The notes under the pieces are model-generated. The model had not been told where the DNA came from, made no database searches, and saw nothing but the letters and a program-made list of their open reading frames with translations. A stretch of DNA of 64,000 bases from Pyrus communis (Eukaryota > Streptophyta > Magnoliopsida > Rosales > Rosaceae). Made by a program: the position numbers and the translations under genes. Shown here in pieces: positions 26,677 through 38,395 of the stretch. Location: the NCBI RefSeq assembly GCF_963583255.1, contig NC_084813.1:19039799-19103798 (forward strand). Direction: 5' to 3'. Each line of letters begins with the position of its first letter. The first letter of the stretch is position 1.

Positions 26677-29534
26677 ATGGAGGGCTTGGCTTCCTTCCGG
26701 GCTGTTGCTTCTCTCTCTTCCCGCCCCAGAAAACCCATTTCCGCCTCTGCTTTCGACGCGCGTAGAGTGAACTCGCTCTCTCTTCCGTCGTCGTCTTGCT
26801 CCATTGTTCGAGCTCAGCAGGTTCTTAGTTTTTCAGATTTCTTAATTTTCTTCTACATTTTCCTGGATTTTACTTTGAACTGCATTGAAATGGTGTCTGA
26901 ATTTATGGGTAATTGTTTGTTTTTTATTAGATGGAGTCTAAGGGCACTCCGCCGTCGGCGGTTGCAGTGGAAGGCGAACCGGAGCCGGAGAAAATAGAGC
27001 TGGAAATCAAGGAATGGGAGGTGGGTATGTACCACAATGAGGTGGCTGCGAGTCAGGGAATTAGAATCAGGAGGAGGCCTCCCACAGGACCTCCTCAGCA
27101 CTACGTGGGACCTTTCGAGTTCCGGTTGCAGAACGAGGGCAACACTCCCCGGAATATTCTGGAGGAGATCATATGGCACAAGGACACTCAAGTTGCTCAG
27201 GTAAAGTCATCAGCTTTGTGTTTTTGGTGAATTGGGTTGTTCGATAAATCGAAAAGTTTTGGGGGTTTTGAAGACCCAATTGGATAAAAAAAAGCATAGT
27301 GATTTGGTCAAGTTTTGTATATATGATGTGTTACTAATTTGGCTACTGCTAATGATGTTGATTCAGTTGAAGCAGAGGCAACCTCTGTATTCATTGAAGA
27401 AAGCTCTTGACAATGCTCCTCCTGTGAGGGATTTTGTTGGATCTCTGAGGGCAGCACATTCACGAACTGGTCTGCCCGGTTTGATTGCTGAAGTGAAGAA
27501 GGCATCCCCAAGTAGAGGAGTTTTGAGAGAAAATTTTGATCCGGTAAGTCTGCATTGTTTCATCCTTATTCCTGTGTTTGGGAGTGATTCTATTCCTGTT
27601 GTGCCCGTATGAGATTCAGTGTGCTGAACTAATGAATTCATGCTCATCGGAATAGAGGAAAGCATCATTGTCTATTTTTCAAACCTTAAAAACTGTATTT
27701 CTGATCAGGATGTATTTGATATCCTCCTTGGAATGGAACAAAAGCATTGTATGCATGTGTGCGTTGATTCATTTCTAATATAACTCTGTAACTTTTGAGA
27801 AAAGAGAACTTGAGTGGGGATAGCTGCCCCCGGTCATTGTTCTATGTATGTGAAAATAATTTTCTCCCCCAATCTCACCAGTTCTTGTTCTTTTATAAAC
27901 TATCATGATAGGTTGAAATTGCACGAGCTTATGAAAAAGGGGGAGCTGCTTGTCTTAGTGTTTTGGCAGATGAAAAATATTTTCAGGTGAGCAAATCAAT
28001 TTGATCTCTCTTAGAAGTCATTGACGTTAAAAACAAAACTATTAGCTGTATCTCACTTGCTTTTTGCTCAATAAATATAGGGAAGCTATGAAAATATGGT
28101 GGCGATAAGAAATGCTGGAGTTAAGGTTTGTCTGTAAGCAGTGTTCCTCATTTTGTAGTATTCTGCACATGCTAGGATGTACTTTGGGTATAATTTATTC
28201 TTCTAACACTAGCAAAATATGCAGTGCCCTCTGTTGTGCAAAGAATTTATCATTGAGGCTTGGCAAATCTACTATGCTCGAACCAAAGGTGCAGATGCAA
28301 TTCTTTTGATTGCTGCTGTTTTGCCTGACCTTGACATCAAATACATGACAAAGATCTGCAAGATGCTTGGCATGGCAACACTTGTTGAGGTTTGAGTTGC
28401 ACTTCTTTCTCCATTGTTAGTTTTTTATGCTTCTGTTTGTATGTTGGAAGTTTGGTGGGTTTCAACTGGGAAAATCCGCCCTTGTCTATGTGAGTTAGAC
28501 TGATTTTACGATTCTTTAATGTCTGGCCTATTCTGGGCTTCGTTTGGATACAGAGTTATGCATCAGTTACAACATATCCTTGTGTGTGCGTGTGTATGTG
28601 TATCCTTTTGTCAAAAAGAAAAAACCATATCCAATGAAATCTAATCCCAAAACATCTCGTGTGTTACATTGTTACAGGTGCATGATGAGAGGGAAATGGA
28701 CCGTGTTCTGGGCATTGAGGGGGTTGAGTTTATTGGCATCAACAACCGCAATCTTGGTAAAATTTCCTAAGCTCTGTGAATTGGTTTATGCTATGAAACT
28801 TCTGTTTCCTTGTCATTTACAATATGGCTGTTTGCTGATCATTTCATCTTTATCTATTATCTATATTATGAAAGACTAACGTCATTAACCGTCAACCAGT
28901 ATTTTGCTGTAATATGTGAGAGCTTTTTGAAAGCCTTCAATAATGTGCTTCCTGTTTGAATTTGTGATAGGATCCTCAAAACACCTTCCCCTTTTGCCCC
29001 CTAACATGCATTATTATAGGCATAATAACCGTGTGTGGTATTCTTCTCAAAAAAATAACTGTGTGTGGTTCAGGCACCATAATTGGTAGTTCAGTCTTCT
29101 TATATTAATTAAATTATTAATTTATTTTTAAGTGAGGATGTTGATAGGGTTTGAATAAGATGGGTCGGCAAGCTATATATAGAAGGGGATGACGTTGAAC
29201 CTGCCAATGTTCATGTTTGCTATCTGTCAAAATCGGGCTGTGTATTGCATGTGAACTTTAATCGCAATATGATAACCCTATATTTGATTTGACTGCAGAA
29301 ACATTTAAGGTTGATACTAGTAACACAAAGAAGCTTCTTGAAGGAGAGCGTGGCGAATTGATCCGTCAGAGAGACATCATTGTGGTAGGAGAATCTGGGC
29401 TGTTTACACCGGATGATATTGCCTATGTACAAGAAGCTGGTGTCAAAGCGGTTTTGGTAGGAGAGTCGATTGTGAAACAGAATGACCCTCAGAAGGGAAT
29501 AGCTGAACTTTTCGGTAAAGACATTTCCTTGTAA
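26677..29534 (+). CDS. indole-3-glycerol-phosphate synthase, chloroplastic
   Basis: Eight exons join in frame: 26677-26820, 26931-27200, 27367-27543, 27912-27986, 28081-28125, 28225-28389, 28678-28756 and 29299-29534, giving 396 residues, near the roughly 400 usual in plants. The enzyme closes the indole ring, turning carboxyphenylamino-deoxyribulose phosphate into indole-3-glycerol phosphate in tryptophan synthesis. The first 48 residues (one exon) are Ser/Arg-rich and look like a plastid transit peptide. The TIM-barrel motifs are present: [13 protein letters not shown] (Glu180, Lys182), [18 protein letters not shown] (Lys243), GINNRNLETF, VVGESGL and VLVGESIVK, which hold the catalytic Lys/Glu and the phosphate site. 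No broken residue was seen. The start is the first ATG of the exon. Confidence 0.95.
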
Positions 29535-30122
29535 GTCGGTTTAGGGAGACTACAACCTGCTTGCTCAAACACAAAATTGACCAAAAAAAGTTCAAACAGA
29601 GACTTAAGTTGGACCTGAGAATGTGACAATTGTATTTATGTATCAATGAGTAAAGTGGAATAAGTTTGGATGCCTCAACTGCTTATGAGTTCTGATAGAG
29701 AGTTTTGTAACTCAGTTTTTCGTTCTAGTTCGTGCGCTTTGATGAGAATCTCACTTTTCCAAACTTGCAGTTGTGTGACTTTGCTCCCTTATGCTTTCGT
29801 TTTGTGTCTTACGTTACCCTATTCCGTCAAGTTGCCGAGGAAAATTGTTAAACTTGTTGTGGAGCTATAGCCCAACAATGAGTGCCAAGTTTTGAGCAAA
29901 ACGCTAGTCCTACATTAACTAAGGTACAATTTTTCAAATGAACTTGATGGAACAAGTTTAACATAGTTTACCGCTATAGCGCACTTTTAGCCCTCCTGAA
30001 GTAGTCCCAAAGAGACTTTAATAGTGTTTTTGTGTTATAGAATTGCTTTTTGGAGAATAAGCACTTCCAACTGCTTTTATAGGAAAGACTTGAATGGTGG
30101 TACAAATTTCAATGTGTTTTAG
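29535..30122 (+). other. 3' UTR of the IGPS gene and intergenic
   Basis: Non-coding, T-rich sequence to about 29900, then AT-rich spacer. Confidence 0.4.
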
Positions 30123-30302
30123 GACTCGTTTAGAAGTGCTTTTTAAAATGGTTAAAACCATTTTTAGTGAAAATGTTTTTGGGACCGATTCTTGGTAAAA
30201 GTCTTGTGCTTTTTGCAGAGAGCATTTAAAGGATTTTAGAATTCAAAAATATTTTGTCTAAAAGCGCTTTTAGTCATTTCCAAAATATTTACAAACAATC
30301 CT
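30123..30302. repeat. MITE of the GTTTGGA..GCTTTT family, copy 4
   Basis: Left end ACTCGTTTAGAAGTGCTTTT; right end has AAAGCGCTTTTAGTCATTTC and an ACAAACAATCC terminus. Inverted relative to each other. Confidence 0.6.
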
Positions 30303-30306
30303 TTAA

Positions 30307-30475
30307 TAAAAATAAAATGGAAAATTAATAAAAATGGCTTCAAAACTTTGAGTTTTAACGATAAGGATCAAAATAAAGGGTAAAGTGAATAATACTAGGA
30401 TTGTCTTTTTAGTGTAAAAATATGGTCTTTCGTTAAAGTACACAGTACTGGAAACTTTTCATTGAAGTTCCCTTG
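30307..30475. repeat. dispersed repeat with AAGGGTAAAGTGAATA core, copy 1
   Basis: Contains GAGTTTTAACGATAAGGATC, AAAGGGTAAAGTGAATAATA and TCTTTCGTTAAAGT. The same blocks occur in reverse orientation at about 37832-37965. Confidence 0.6.
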
Positions 30476-31215
30476 ATAAAAAGCAACATAAAGTCATCTA
30501 AATTTCCCGATGATTGTGATTTTGTACGATACTCACGACTATACCCAACTAGGGATTCAAAGATATTTTACTTGTTAAGAATTTGACTGAACGAGTTTCA
30601 CATATGGATACTCATTGCTATACCGAATTAGGAATTAAACCATTGGATACTCTGAGTCTTTTAACTGATGATCTAGGGTTAAAAACACAAAAATCAGTAT
30701 CTGATGATCAAAATACTCGAAGTATCCTACATTCCAGAGCACCGTAGAATTTTTGTACCCACATATACACTGTACCAAAAAAAACACAGCCACTGCTGGC
30801 CCTTTTTTCTTCATTGGGTATAAAATACCATTTCAATTTGCATGTATCATCATTAGGTCCACATGTCCACGTCATTAGGTCCACATGTATCTAAATGGGA
30901 AAGGGTATTTGATTTAAAGGTCCACATGTCCACATCATTAGGTCAAAATTATTCACACACCCTCATGAATTATTCAATTATTGTTCAAGTGAATTTTAGA
31001 AATCCAAAAGAAAAAAAGTGGGAAAATTACAGTGAGCGCATGATGATGATGTCATGGAGGCAGAGTTGCGGTCGCTCCGCTGACACAGCATAGCATGGGC
31101 TTCGCGCCTGCCAGCGAGCCGTAACCGAAAGAAGCGAAACGCCACCAACAAAGGCAAAAGCAGCAGGCAAGTCGATTTTCCAAGAGAAAGGTGGTGGCGG
31201 AACGGCGACGCGCGG
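30476..31215 (+). promoter_or_regulatory. upstream region of the SAWADEE gene
   Basis: Contains a short direct repeat of CATTAGGTCCACATGT at about 30850-30950. The final 200 bp are GC-richer and form the likely leader. No clear TATA box. Confidence 0.35.
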
Positions 31216-33749
31216 ATGGCGATGGAGTTCAGGTCCTACAAGGACGACGCGTGGTACGACGTGAGAATCGAGACGGAGGGCGGCAATGGCGGCGGCGGCG
31301 GCTACGGCATGAGACTGAGAGTCAAGTTCGCCGGGTTCCACGACGACCAGGACGAGTTCATCGACGCCAACAACTTCAGGTCGGTGTGTGACGTGGCCGA
31401 GTTGAGGTCTCGGTTCCGGTCCATGTCGGCTCAGCTTCAGGACTCGGAGTGCTCTCAGGTGAACAGGGGGATGATCGTCTGTGCTGCTCACTCCGCTCTC
31501 CCCGACGATCGCCGCTTCTACGACGCCGTCGTGGATGACGTCAGTTACCTTTTTCCCAATTTTCCCTCGTCCTCTATGTAATCTTAATTTCTTCTTAATC
31601 ATGGCTTAATTAGGTGATTAATCGGTGAGTAATGATGATTAGGTTGTGCATAGTAAGCATGTGTTTGCAAACGGAGAAGAACAATGCACATGCACCTTCA
31701 TCCTCTCATGGCAGCACGGTCCGTTCGCCAGGACGCTGACCGCCGAAGCTCTCGAGCACATTTGCAGAGTCCTGCCTCCGGTTGCTGATGGCGAACTGAA
31801 TCCACTGCTCACCTCTTTTCTGAACTTGGTAAGGAAGAGAATTGAAGCAACTGGCTTTTCGGATTCGAATGTGAGTTCTGCTGAAGCTGCTGCTGCAAGC
31901 AATGGCCGAAATGGGCCCCCCGGCTTTCCTCAACGCCGAAATCAGGTAAGTTTCTGGTTACTTGTGTATGAAGATGTTTAGCTTTTTAATTGGAATTGTG
32001 CTGCTGCCTGCTGCATTTGATCTTTGTTAGAATTAGTCTGGATTCATTTCGATTTGAGTTTGCTTTCCTTTGCTGGATGGGGTTATTGTTCTTGAATTTT
32101 TCCTAATTTTTGAAGGATTTTTCTTCTTCTATTTTTTCCCATATGATAATAATATATAGACTGCTTGGTGTTGGTGGTATTTAATAGTGTGCAAGATTAA
32201 GGTAAGAGGAAACGAGAATTTGCGCGGGTGAGTTTCCGATAGCGTGCAAGATTGCAAGATTGTAAGCAGAACAGGAGTGAGTGAAATAGAGCTGACTTGG
32301 GAGGTTGAGAGTTTGGGAATTTAATTATATGGTTTGTAGTGGGATTTCCGATCCCCCTGTCCATGGATGTTGACAAGTTTGTCGAAAATCTTAAGCTTTT
32401 GAGACCTGACAGGAACTTTGTGTGGCTCCTCGTCTTTTACATGTGTGCTGAATGCTTGTGGTATATTGTTTGGATGATTGATGCGGGCTTTTTTTTTTTC
32501 GTATGCTCGGCTGTTTTTTTGCAGGAAACAAGGCCTTCTAGGTTGTTCTCAGGTCATGTCAAAGGTTTGTACTGATTTGCTTAAGTTCTTTTTTTAATCT
32601 TTAACTACTCTTCAAAGGCAAAGGTGAATGTAAAATCTAAATTTATGATCCATTTAGTTTGAATGGATGATTAAATAAAGCTCTTCGGTGAAATCTGACG
32701 TTGGAAGTAGTTGATCACCGTGAATATTCTCCACATATTATTGGACTATATTTAAACAAGTCAAACCTATCGGTTACTTTATCTTGTATATAGTATATGA
32801 ACGAACAGGACATGACGTGGATATTGGAGGGGTGCCACATATGATCATCATAGACAATCTTGAGAAGGGGTTATCGCCATCAACAATTATGGAGTTTATT
32901 CATCAACAACTTTCAATCTCATGTCAAGCGTTTGTCTCACCAAGTAAGTTGTTAGAGATATATACACGAGGAGGCATTCTGTTGCACAGCAAAAGGAACT
33001 TTGACAAGTTATTGGCCTTTTTGGAGAATCCAGATCACATCATTGTTTCCTCGGGAGGAAGGTATAGTGTAAATCTCTTTCCAGTAATTATAAATCACGC
33101 AAACTAGTCTTAAAATGGTGTTTGTTAAAATTTAGTAATTAGATATCCAAGCAAAAGATTTTACGGCCTTTATGTAACTTAAACAGCCAGCTGGAACCTG
33201 GATGTAAGTTTTGGCATTCTGAACCCCTTGATTTGTTGATTGATTGTTAAAATTTTCATCGTTTTGTATTTTCTCCGCAGGCCTTGGTTTGTGACTGAAA
33301 AATTACCGTTACATAACTCGCTAAAGGCAGTTACTGAAACATTCGCACTTGCATCTCAGGTCAGTTTCCTTTAATTCTTCATGTGTTTGCGGCTAATGAT
33401 TATAACAGTGAAATGTCATTCTAGAAGCCAGAGCGTTTCGTTGACTAATCATTGATCATTGGACGCAACCACTGTATGCACGAAAACCTGATAGAACATG
33501 AAATAACTAGTATATAAAAGCACCGGGTTTCCTCTAAAATTACCGTTCTTATTGATTTTGCAGAAAGTATTAGAGAGCAGAACCAGAACTTGCAATGAAT
33601 TGAAGGTTGTCGTTTCTGGGACTAAAGAGTACGAGCAGGCTAAGCAGCTACGTGAGTTGTTTAAGCAATTTGCCAAGCATCAATGCATGATTCAGCAGAG
33701 ATTAGTTATTGAAGAGGGAAGGATCTTGCAGCTGTCTGATCTGGTGTAG
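31216..33749 (+). CDS. SAWADEE-domain protein without homeodomain
   Basis: My model joins 31216-31539, 31643-31945, 32525-32564, 32809-33061, 33281-33359 and 33564-33749 in frame, about 394 residues. The first two exons show the SAWADEE fold: EFRSYKDDAWYDVRI, LRVKFAGF, the LQDSEC step, RFYDAVVDD and a HSKHVF..CTCTFILSWQHGP stretch with Cys and His in the positions that bind zinc in SHH1. SHH1 reads methylated histone H3 Lys9 for RNA-directed DNA methylation. Here no homeodomain precedes the domain. After a low-complexity linker comes a second conserved-looking part (IDNLEKGLSPSTIMEFIHQQ, ending ELKVVVSGTKEYEQAKQLRE) of unknown role. An extra exon near 32378-32417 is possible. The function is inferred only from the domain. 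Confidence 0.75.
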
Positions 33750-34490
33750 AGATGACAAACGTTTAAAGCTTAAGTCCTTGTGAATACTTTTTGTTACGTT
33801 GCAGGTATGTGGTATCTGCAACGAAGGCGACGCACTCTGACTGCACAAAAATGTAAATGTGACGAGCAAATGAGGCACCTCCGACCACCTCCTATATGGA
33901 TATCTGGGCTGAATCAAAGGTACATGGATATACTTAAAATTTTGGTTTGTAAAATCTGGGGCTGAACCAAAGGTTTTTCGGAATTCGGTTAAATTGTGAA
34001 TTTTCAGTGTGATGCTTCTGCTGTAAAATCTGGTATATCAGTTGGTGCATTTGCTTTGAGGATCATTGTGTGTGGTCTTTAACTTTTTTCTCCTACACAC
34101 TTTTTTTTTTGTTTGTTTGTTTCTTCTCTACCTTATTCGGTCGAATAATTAGAAGATAAATAGCGGTGTGCATGGAGGGAAAAAAATGAGTGAGGAAATC
34201 GTTTTCCAAAATTTCATGCTAATTGCGATGGCAAAAGATCCAGTGAGGGCGGACTTGTACAAAAATGCCATTGTGGCGTATCCCATCTCGTAACGATGGA
34301 TCGATCATTTGTGAATTGAAAATAATAAGGAAGAGAACAAAGATAGTGGTCTGGAAAATTCAACGGATATATGAGTCTAATAGAAGTGGAAACGGTCAGC
34401 TTTTGCATAAATCCGTACCGCATGGTGGGACATAGTTTTGCAGCCGAATCTCACGTAGCATTGTAGCTTGACCCCAAATTAGAACGAACC
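33750..34490 (+). other. 3' UTR of the SAWADEE gene and intergenic
   Basis: A possible 3' UTR intron ends at about 33804 (TTGCAG). The rest is non-coding, with no gene seen. Confidence 0.35.
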
Positions 34491-34684
34491 AGGATCCTCG
34501 CCGGATCCATTCTTAGGGATTACGCAATCGTGTTCGTTTATCGTATATCGTGCGGTTAATTTTCGCTAGGTACTATTTATATTTGAATTTTAAATTTTAA
34601 ATTTTAAATAATTTATAATCGTACGATATATGATGAACGGACACGATTGCGTGATCTTTAGGGAATGGATCCGGCCAAGGATCT
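34491..34684. mobile_element. GGATCC-ended MITE, copy 1 of 4
   Basis: Left end AGGATCCTCGCCGGATCC and right end GGATCCGGCCAAGGATCT are inverted. Inner arms also pair (ACACGATTGCGTG against CGCAATCGTGT), so it would fold into a long hairpin. Confidence 0.7.
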
Positions 34685-34827
34685 CTTTTTTTTTTTTTTT
34701 TTTGAAAAATATTATCAAATCACTCGACTTACCAAAATAAATAAAAAATATATATTCTAACAGATGGCGATATTTGATATCGCATCCCACGCAAGTCAAA
34801 TTCCAGCTTTTTTTTTTTTCCACGGAA

Positions 34828-35010
34828 AAGGATCCATGCCGGATCTTTTTAAAAGGGATCTTAACATTCCGTGATCTTGTAATCGTTTATCATACATTGT
34901 ACGGTCCATTTTCGTTAGGTATTATTTATATTTAATTTTAAATTTTAAATTTTGAAATGATTTCTAACGGTATGATGCACAATGAACGATCATGATCTCC
35001 AGATCCTTTT
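34828..35010. mobile_element. GGATCC-ended MITE, copy 2 of 4
   Basis: Left AAGGATCCATGCCGGATC; right ATGATCTCCAGATCCTTTTC. The middle shares TTAAATTTTAAATTTT and CGTTAGGTATTATTTATATT with copy 1. Confidence 0.6.
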
Positions 35011-35090
35011 CTTTTTTCCACTTGGCAAAACATCATCCTATGTGGAGCGTTCCCATTGGCTAGTGGGTCAAGCTATTGAATCACACGAAT

Positions 35091-35279
35091 CCGGATCCTC
35101 TTTGTGAGGATCTAAGAATCTGTTCATTGTATATCATGCGGTCAGAAATTATTTTAAAATTTTTAGTTAAAATTGAACACAAATAATATTTGACGAAAGC
35201 TGACCACACGATGTACAATGAACGGACACGATTCACGAATTTCCTGAATGCTCACAAAGAGGATCTAGAGAGGATCCTG
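35091..35279. mobile_element. GGATCC-ended MITE, copy 3 of 4
   Basis: Left CCGGATCCTCTTTGTGAGGA; right TCACAAAGAGGATCTAGAG followed by AGGATCCTG. Inner arms share TCATTGTA and ACGATGTACAATGAACGG blocks with the other copies. Confidence 0.65.
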
Positions 35280-35325
35280 TTGGGAATCACACCCCGCCTC
35301 GTTGGCTTAAGCCCATAAATGAAGG

Positions 35326-35519
35326 AAGGGGATCCTCTCCGGATCTCTTTCACCAAATCCACTAAGTCAAGAAATCCGGGCTCTTGAAATTTGATTTAAC
35401 GGGTAAAGTTATTATAAGTTTTAAAGATATCCATGATTTTAGGCGTTGGATCAAATTTCAAGGGTCGGGATCCTTTGACTTGATGGATTTGGTGGAAGGG
35501 ATCCGAAAGGATCCTTTCC
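35326..35519. mobile_element. GGATCC-ended MITE, copy 4 of 4
   Basis: Left GGGGATCCTCTCCGGATC then CACCAAATCCACTAAGTCAA; right TTGACTTGATGGATTTGGTG then GGATCCGAAAGGATCC. It ends roughly 300 bp upstream of the p24 start codon. Confidence 0.7.
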
Positions 35520-35826
35520 ATTTGAAAACGAAACGACATCGTCCTTAGTCCTTTTATTCTGGTCTGGTTCAACAAGAAGTGCCTGGTCCGACAGCCGAGT
35601 TCGAGTTCGGCACTTCCCAAATCCCAGTTCATCCTAAAATCCCAAGAACTTCAAACCTCCGCCAAATACAAAACTAGAACCTATTTCCGAGGTGATTTTT
35701 CGCCTTCTTCTCGATCTGTGTATTTAGATCTCGGAATACCAATCCGGGTAACGATTATTTGTGACTAAAAACTCCGTGATTGTTGACTTTGTGTGCTGGA
35801 AATTTGACGGATTTGCAGGGAGGAAG
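35520..35826 (+). promoter_or_regulatory. proximal promoter and leader of the p24 gene
   Basis: A leader intron is possible from about 35747 (GGTAACG) to the acceptor ATTTGCAG at about 35818, eight bases before the ATG. No clear TATA box. Confidence 0.4.
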
Positions 35827-37431
35827 ATGGAGTTCTGGGGCGGAGGACACGTGTCCCTGAGTTTGGTGCTGGTGGGTTTTCTGGTTCTGTGCCAGTTAGA
35901 AGGGTCGTCAGGGTTGAGGTTCGTGATAGACAGGGAAGAGTGCTTTTCTCATGATGCAAAGTACATGGGAGACACGATTCACGTCTCTTTCGTGGTAATC
36001 AAAGTCGATTCGACCTGGCATTACACCGACGACGGCGTTGATCTCGTGGTATGAGTGAATACTATGATGTTTCATATGTGTTTGTTTTTCCCAATTGTTT
36101 GATGTTTCAGAATTTTGCCTGTTTGATCTTGTTGTGGAGAAGATTTAATGGTTGTTGCTGATTTGTATTACTTTTTCTGCCTCGGCACAAAACCGAGCGC
36201 TTTGGCGTTATAGGATTCATATAGCCGACCCTAGTTAGTGGGATAAGGCTTGTTGTTGTTGGCAAGTTGAATTTTGATGCAAGATTAAGCTTGCGGGTTT
36301 TCATTTATGATTCGTTGGTTATAAGAGGGTAAAATAATCTGTTTCCTTCGAAAACAGGGGGAAAGAACGGGGCATGTAGCTCGACCCGTTACGATCATTC
36401 ATGATATATCCTGTACATGAGGTCCTGTGTTTGCCCAATATCGATTGTATCAGAACAAGAAATAAATAAAATGGTAGATTGAATAGAATGTTGTTATTGT
36501 TGGTATATAAGACCGTCCCAATTGGTTTCTCGGTTAGGACATTGCTTTTTTGTTCAATAATGATGGTAGTGGTTCCTGTTTCTGAAATCTTTCTTATACT
36601 TGTGAACTATGTTGCCGATATCAGATAAAGGGACCTGGTGGCGAACAAATTCATGACATACGCGACAAGACAAGCGAGAAGTATGACCTTGTCGTTCAGA
36701 AGCAAGGTGTTCACCAGTTCTGCTTCACTAACAAGTCTCCTTACCACGAAACTATTGACTTTGATGTACATGCTGCTCACTTTACATACTATGACCAGCA
36801 TGCTAAAGACGGTGAGAGGCCATTTCCGTTCTGGAGGAATCTTCTTTATAGCTGAATAATGATCACTGAATGTTATTTGAATTTATGCAGAGCATTTCAC
36901 ACCCTTGCTGGAGCAGATACAAAAGTTGGAGGAAGCCCTCTACAACATCCAATTCGAACAACATTGGTTAGAAGCTGAGACTGACCGCCAGGCAATAGGT
37001 ATTAATCTGAAGAACCGTCTTTTCTCTGTCAAATTTTAATTTATTTTCGTTAAAAGAAGTTGGGAGTCTCGTGCATAGTCGGGCTGCATAAACGATTTTA
37101 ATAAGATCCGAGAATGATTTCAACTATAGTAATTCGAGGAGTACATCATTTTGAACTTGCATCTGCATGTCATACACGGGCACACAAAGCTTCAGATCAA
37201 GTCATAAACGATATTTAAAAGTTATGAATACGACTTCAACTGTAGTACATCAAGAAGTAGACGATTTTGCATCTGTTGATCTTCGATTTTCGTGTAGTGA
37301 ATGAAGGAATGAGCCGCAGAGCAACGCACAAGGCATTGATAGAATCAGCAGCGCTTATTGGAGCTAGCTGCCTGCAAGTTTTTCTTTTGAAACGTTTGTT
37401 TGAACGCAAGCTTGGATCCTCTAGAGTTTAG
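35827..37431 (+). CDS. p24 family cargo receptor, beta-3 type (emp24/gp25L/GOLD)
   Basis: Four exons join in frame: 35827-36048, 36625-36811, 36891-36998 and 37298-37431, giving 216 residues. p24 proteins sort cargo between ER and Golgi in COPI and COPII vesicles. The N-terminus has a signal peptide (hydrophobic core SLSLVLVGFLVLC, cleavage likely before LRFVID). The GOLD domain follows with the paired cysteines Cys39 and Cys107 and the YHETIDFDV strand. A coiled coil (about 140-185; LLEQIQKLEEALYNIQ) leads to one membrane segment with LIESAALIGASCLQVFLL and a short basic tail ending ERKLGSSRV. The sequence is very close to what I recall for Arabidopsis p24 beta-3. Intron 1 carries a SINE end. 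Confidence 0.9.
36176..36262 (+). repeat. 3' end of a tRNA-type SINE in p24 intron 1
   Basis: Contains GGCACAAAACCGAGCGCT, AGGATTCATATAGCCGACC and TAGTGGGATAAGGCTTG followed by GTTGTTG. The same ordered blocks occur on the minus strand at about 40147-40290. A (GTT)n tail is typical of plant SINEs of the TS type. Confidence 0.6.
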
Positions 37432-37740
37432 ATTAGTCGGTTGTCTACGTGCCTTGGGGTATTTACTGGTTGTACTATTTAGAAAATGGAAAGAATGTTT
37501 ATATACTGAAACCATTGGCTCGACTTCTAATATTTTGAAGATGGTATTTTTGCTTATTGCCTTGAGTTTTAATGGTAGCTTACATGTTTAACTGGAGATA
37601 GCAAGACCCAAGACACTTTGCTGTTAGTGCTATCAGATTTTTTGGATGCTTATTTGGGGGCCGTCCGGGATTGCTTGTGTAGGAAGTACTTCTTATAAGC
37701 ACGTTTGCTATGAACACTAGCGATGAAATAGAAATTTCTC
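37432..37740 (+). other. 3' UTR of the p24 gene and intergenic
   Basis: Non-coding; the probable 3' UTR runs to about 37590. Confidence 0.4.
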
Positions 37741-37744
37741 CTTC

Positions 37745-37792
37745 GGGGAGATGCCTGAGTGGTTGATAGCTTTGGCCTTGAAAATAGGTGTT
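37745..37792 (+). pseudogene. tRNA-Ser(UGA)-like fragment, plastid-type
   Basis: GGGGAGATGCCTGAGTGGTT followed by GATAGCTTTGGCCTTGAAAA resembles the 5' half of chloroplast trnS-UGA: acceptor strand, D arm, and an anticodon loop CTTGAAA with anticodon TGA. The 3' half (variable arm, T arm, acceptor) is absent. It is not a working tRNA gene; it may be a remnant of plastid DNA. Confidence 0.5.
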
Positions 37793-37831
37793 GATTACCA
37801 TGCAATTCAGTTTTGTGGTGCGTAAAGCTTT

Positions 37832-37965
37832 CTGTACTATTTACTTTAACGAAAAACCATATTTTTACATTAAAAAGTCAATTCTGGTACTATTCACTTT
37901 ATCCTTTATTTTGTCCTTATCGTTAAAACTCAAAGTTTTCAAGCCATTTTCATTAGTTTTTCTTT
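37832..37965. repeat. dispersed repeat with AAGGGTAAAGTGAATA core, copy 2 (inverted)
   Basis: Contains ACTATTCACTTTATCCTTTA and TTATCGTTAAAACTCAAAG, the reverse complement of blocks at 30307-30475. Confidence 0.6.
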
Positions 37966-38395
37966 GAAAATTCTGTAGATCTTGAGTTCCTCTATGACCA
38001 AAAAAATGGATCACTGAATCGTAAAAGCTTAGAATCCAAAGCTTCACAGTGCACATATATGCAGTTAAACATGAACGAAACTCAAATTGAATCGATAACA
38101 GGAAACAAACAGTCACGATTATCTCAGAAACAAGCATTGATTCAAGAAGAGGAAGCTGCATGCAAATATAGTTCACCAGTTTACGTAAACATAAAACAGT
38201 AACATTTTTCAATCATTCATCTCCCAAAACAAGCCCAGAATTTCTACCAATGTTCAGAAGGACAGCAAACAGATTCCAGCGGGACCAATCATGGCTTCTG
38301 AACACAGCTCCAGTCTTCTGGAATATATATCGTCGTGGGGGGCATAGATACGTAGTAATATCTTCTGTAAAATTTATGACATGGTACGTGCCTCC
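37966..38395 (-). other. spacer and 3' UTR of the NOI gene
   Basis: Lies between the convergent p24 and NOI genes. No convincing exon. Part of it must be the NOI 3' UTR. Confidence 0.4.

Noticed and set aside
31027..31602. 191-codon open frame on the minus strand
   Set aside because: It is antisense to the SAWADEE first exon, which is GC-rich and therefore open in several frames. The plus-strand reading has the domain match and correct splice sites.
32339..32524. an extra exon of the SAWADEE gene
   Set aside because: The frame looks protein-like, but the only in-phase acceptor (GACAAG) is weak and the gene joins in frame without it. Left as a possibility in the gene entry.
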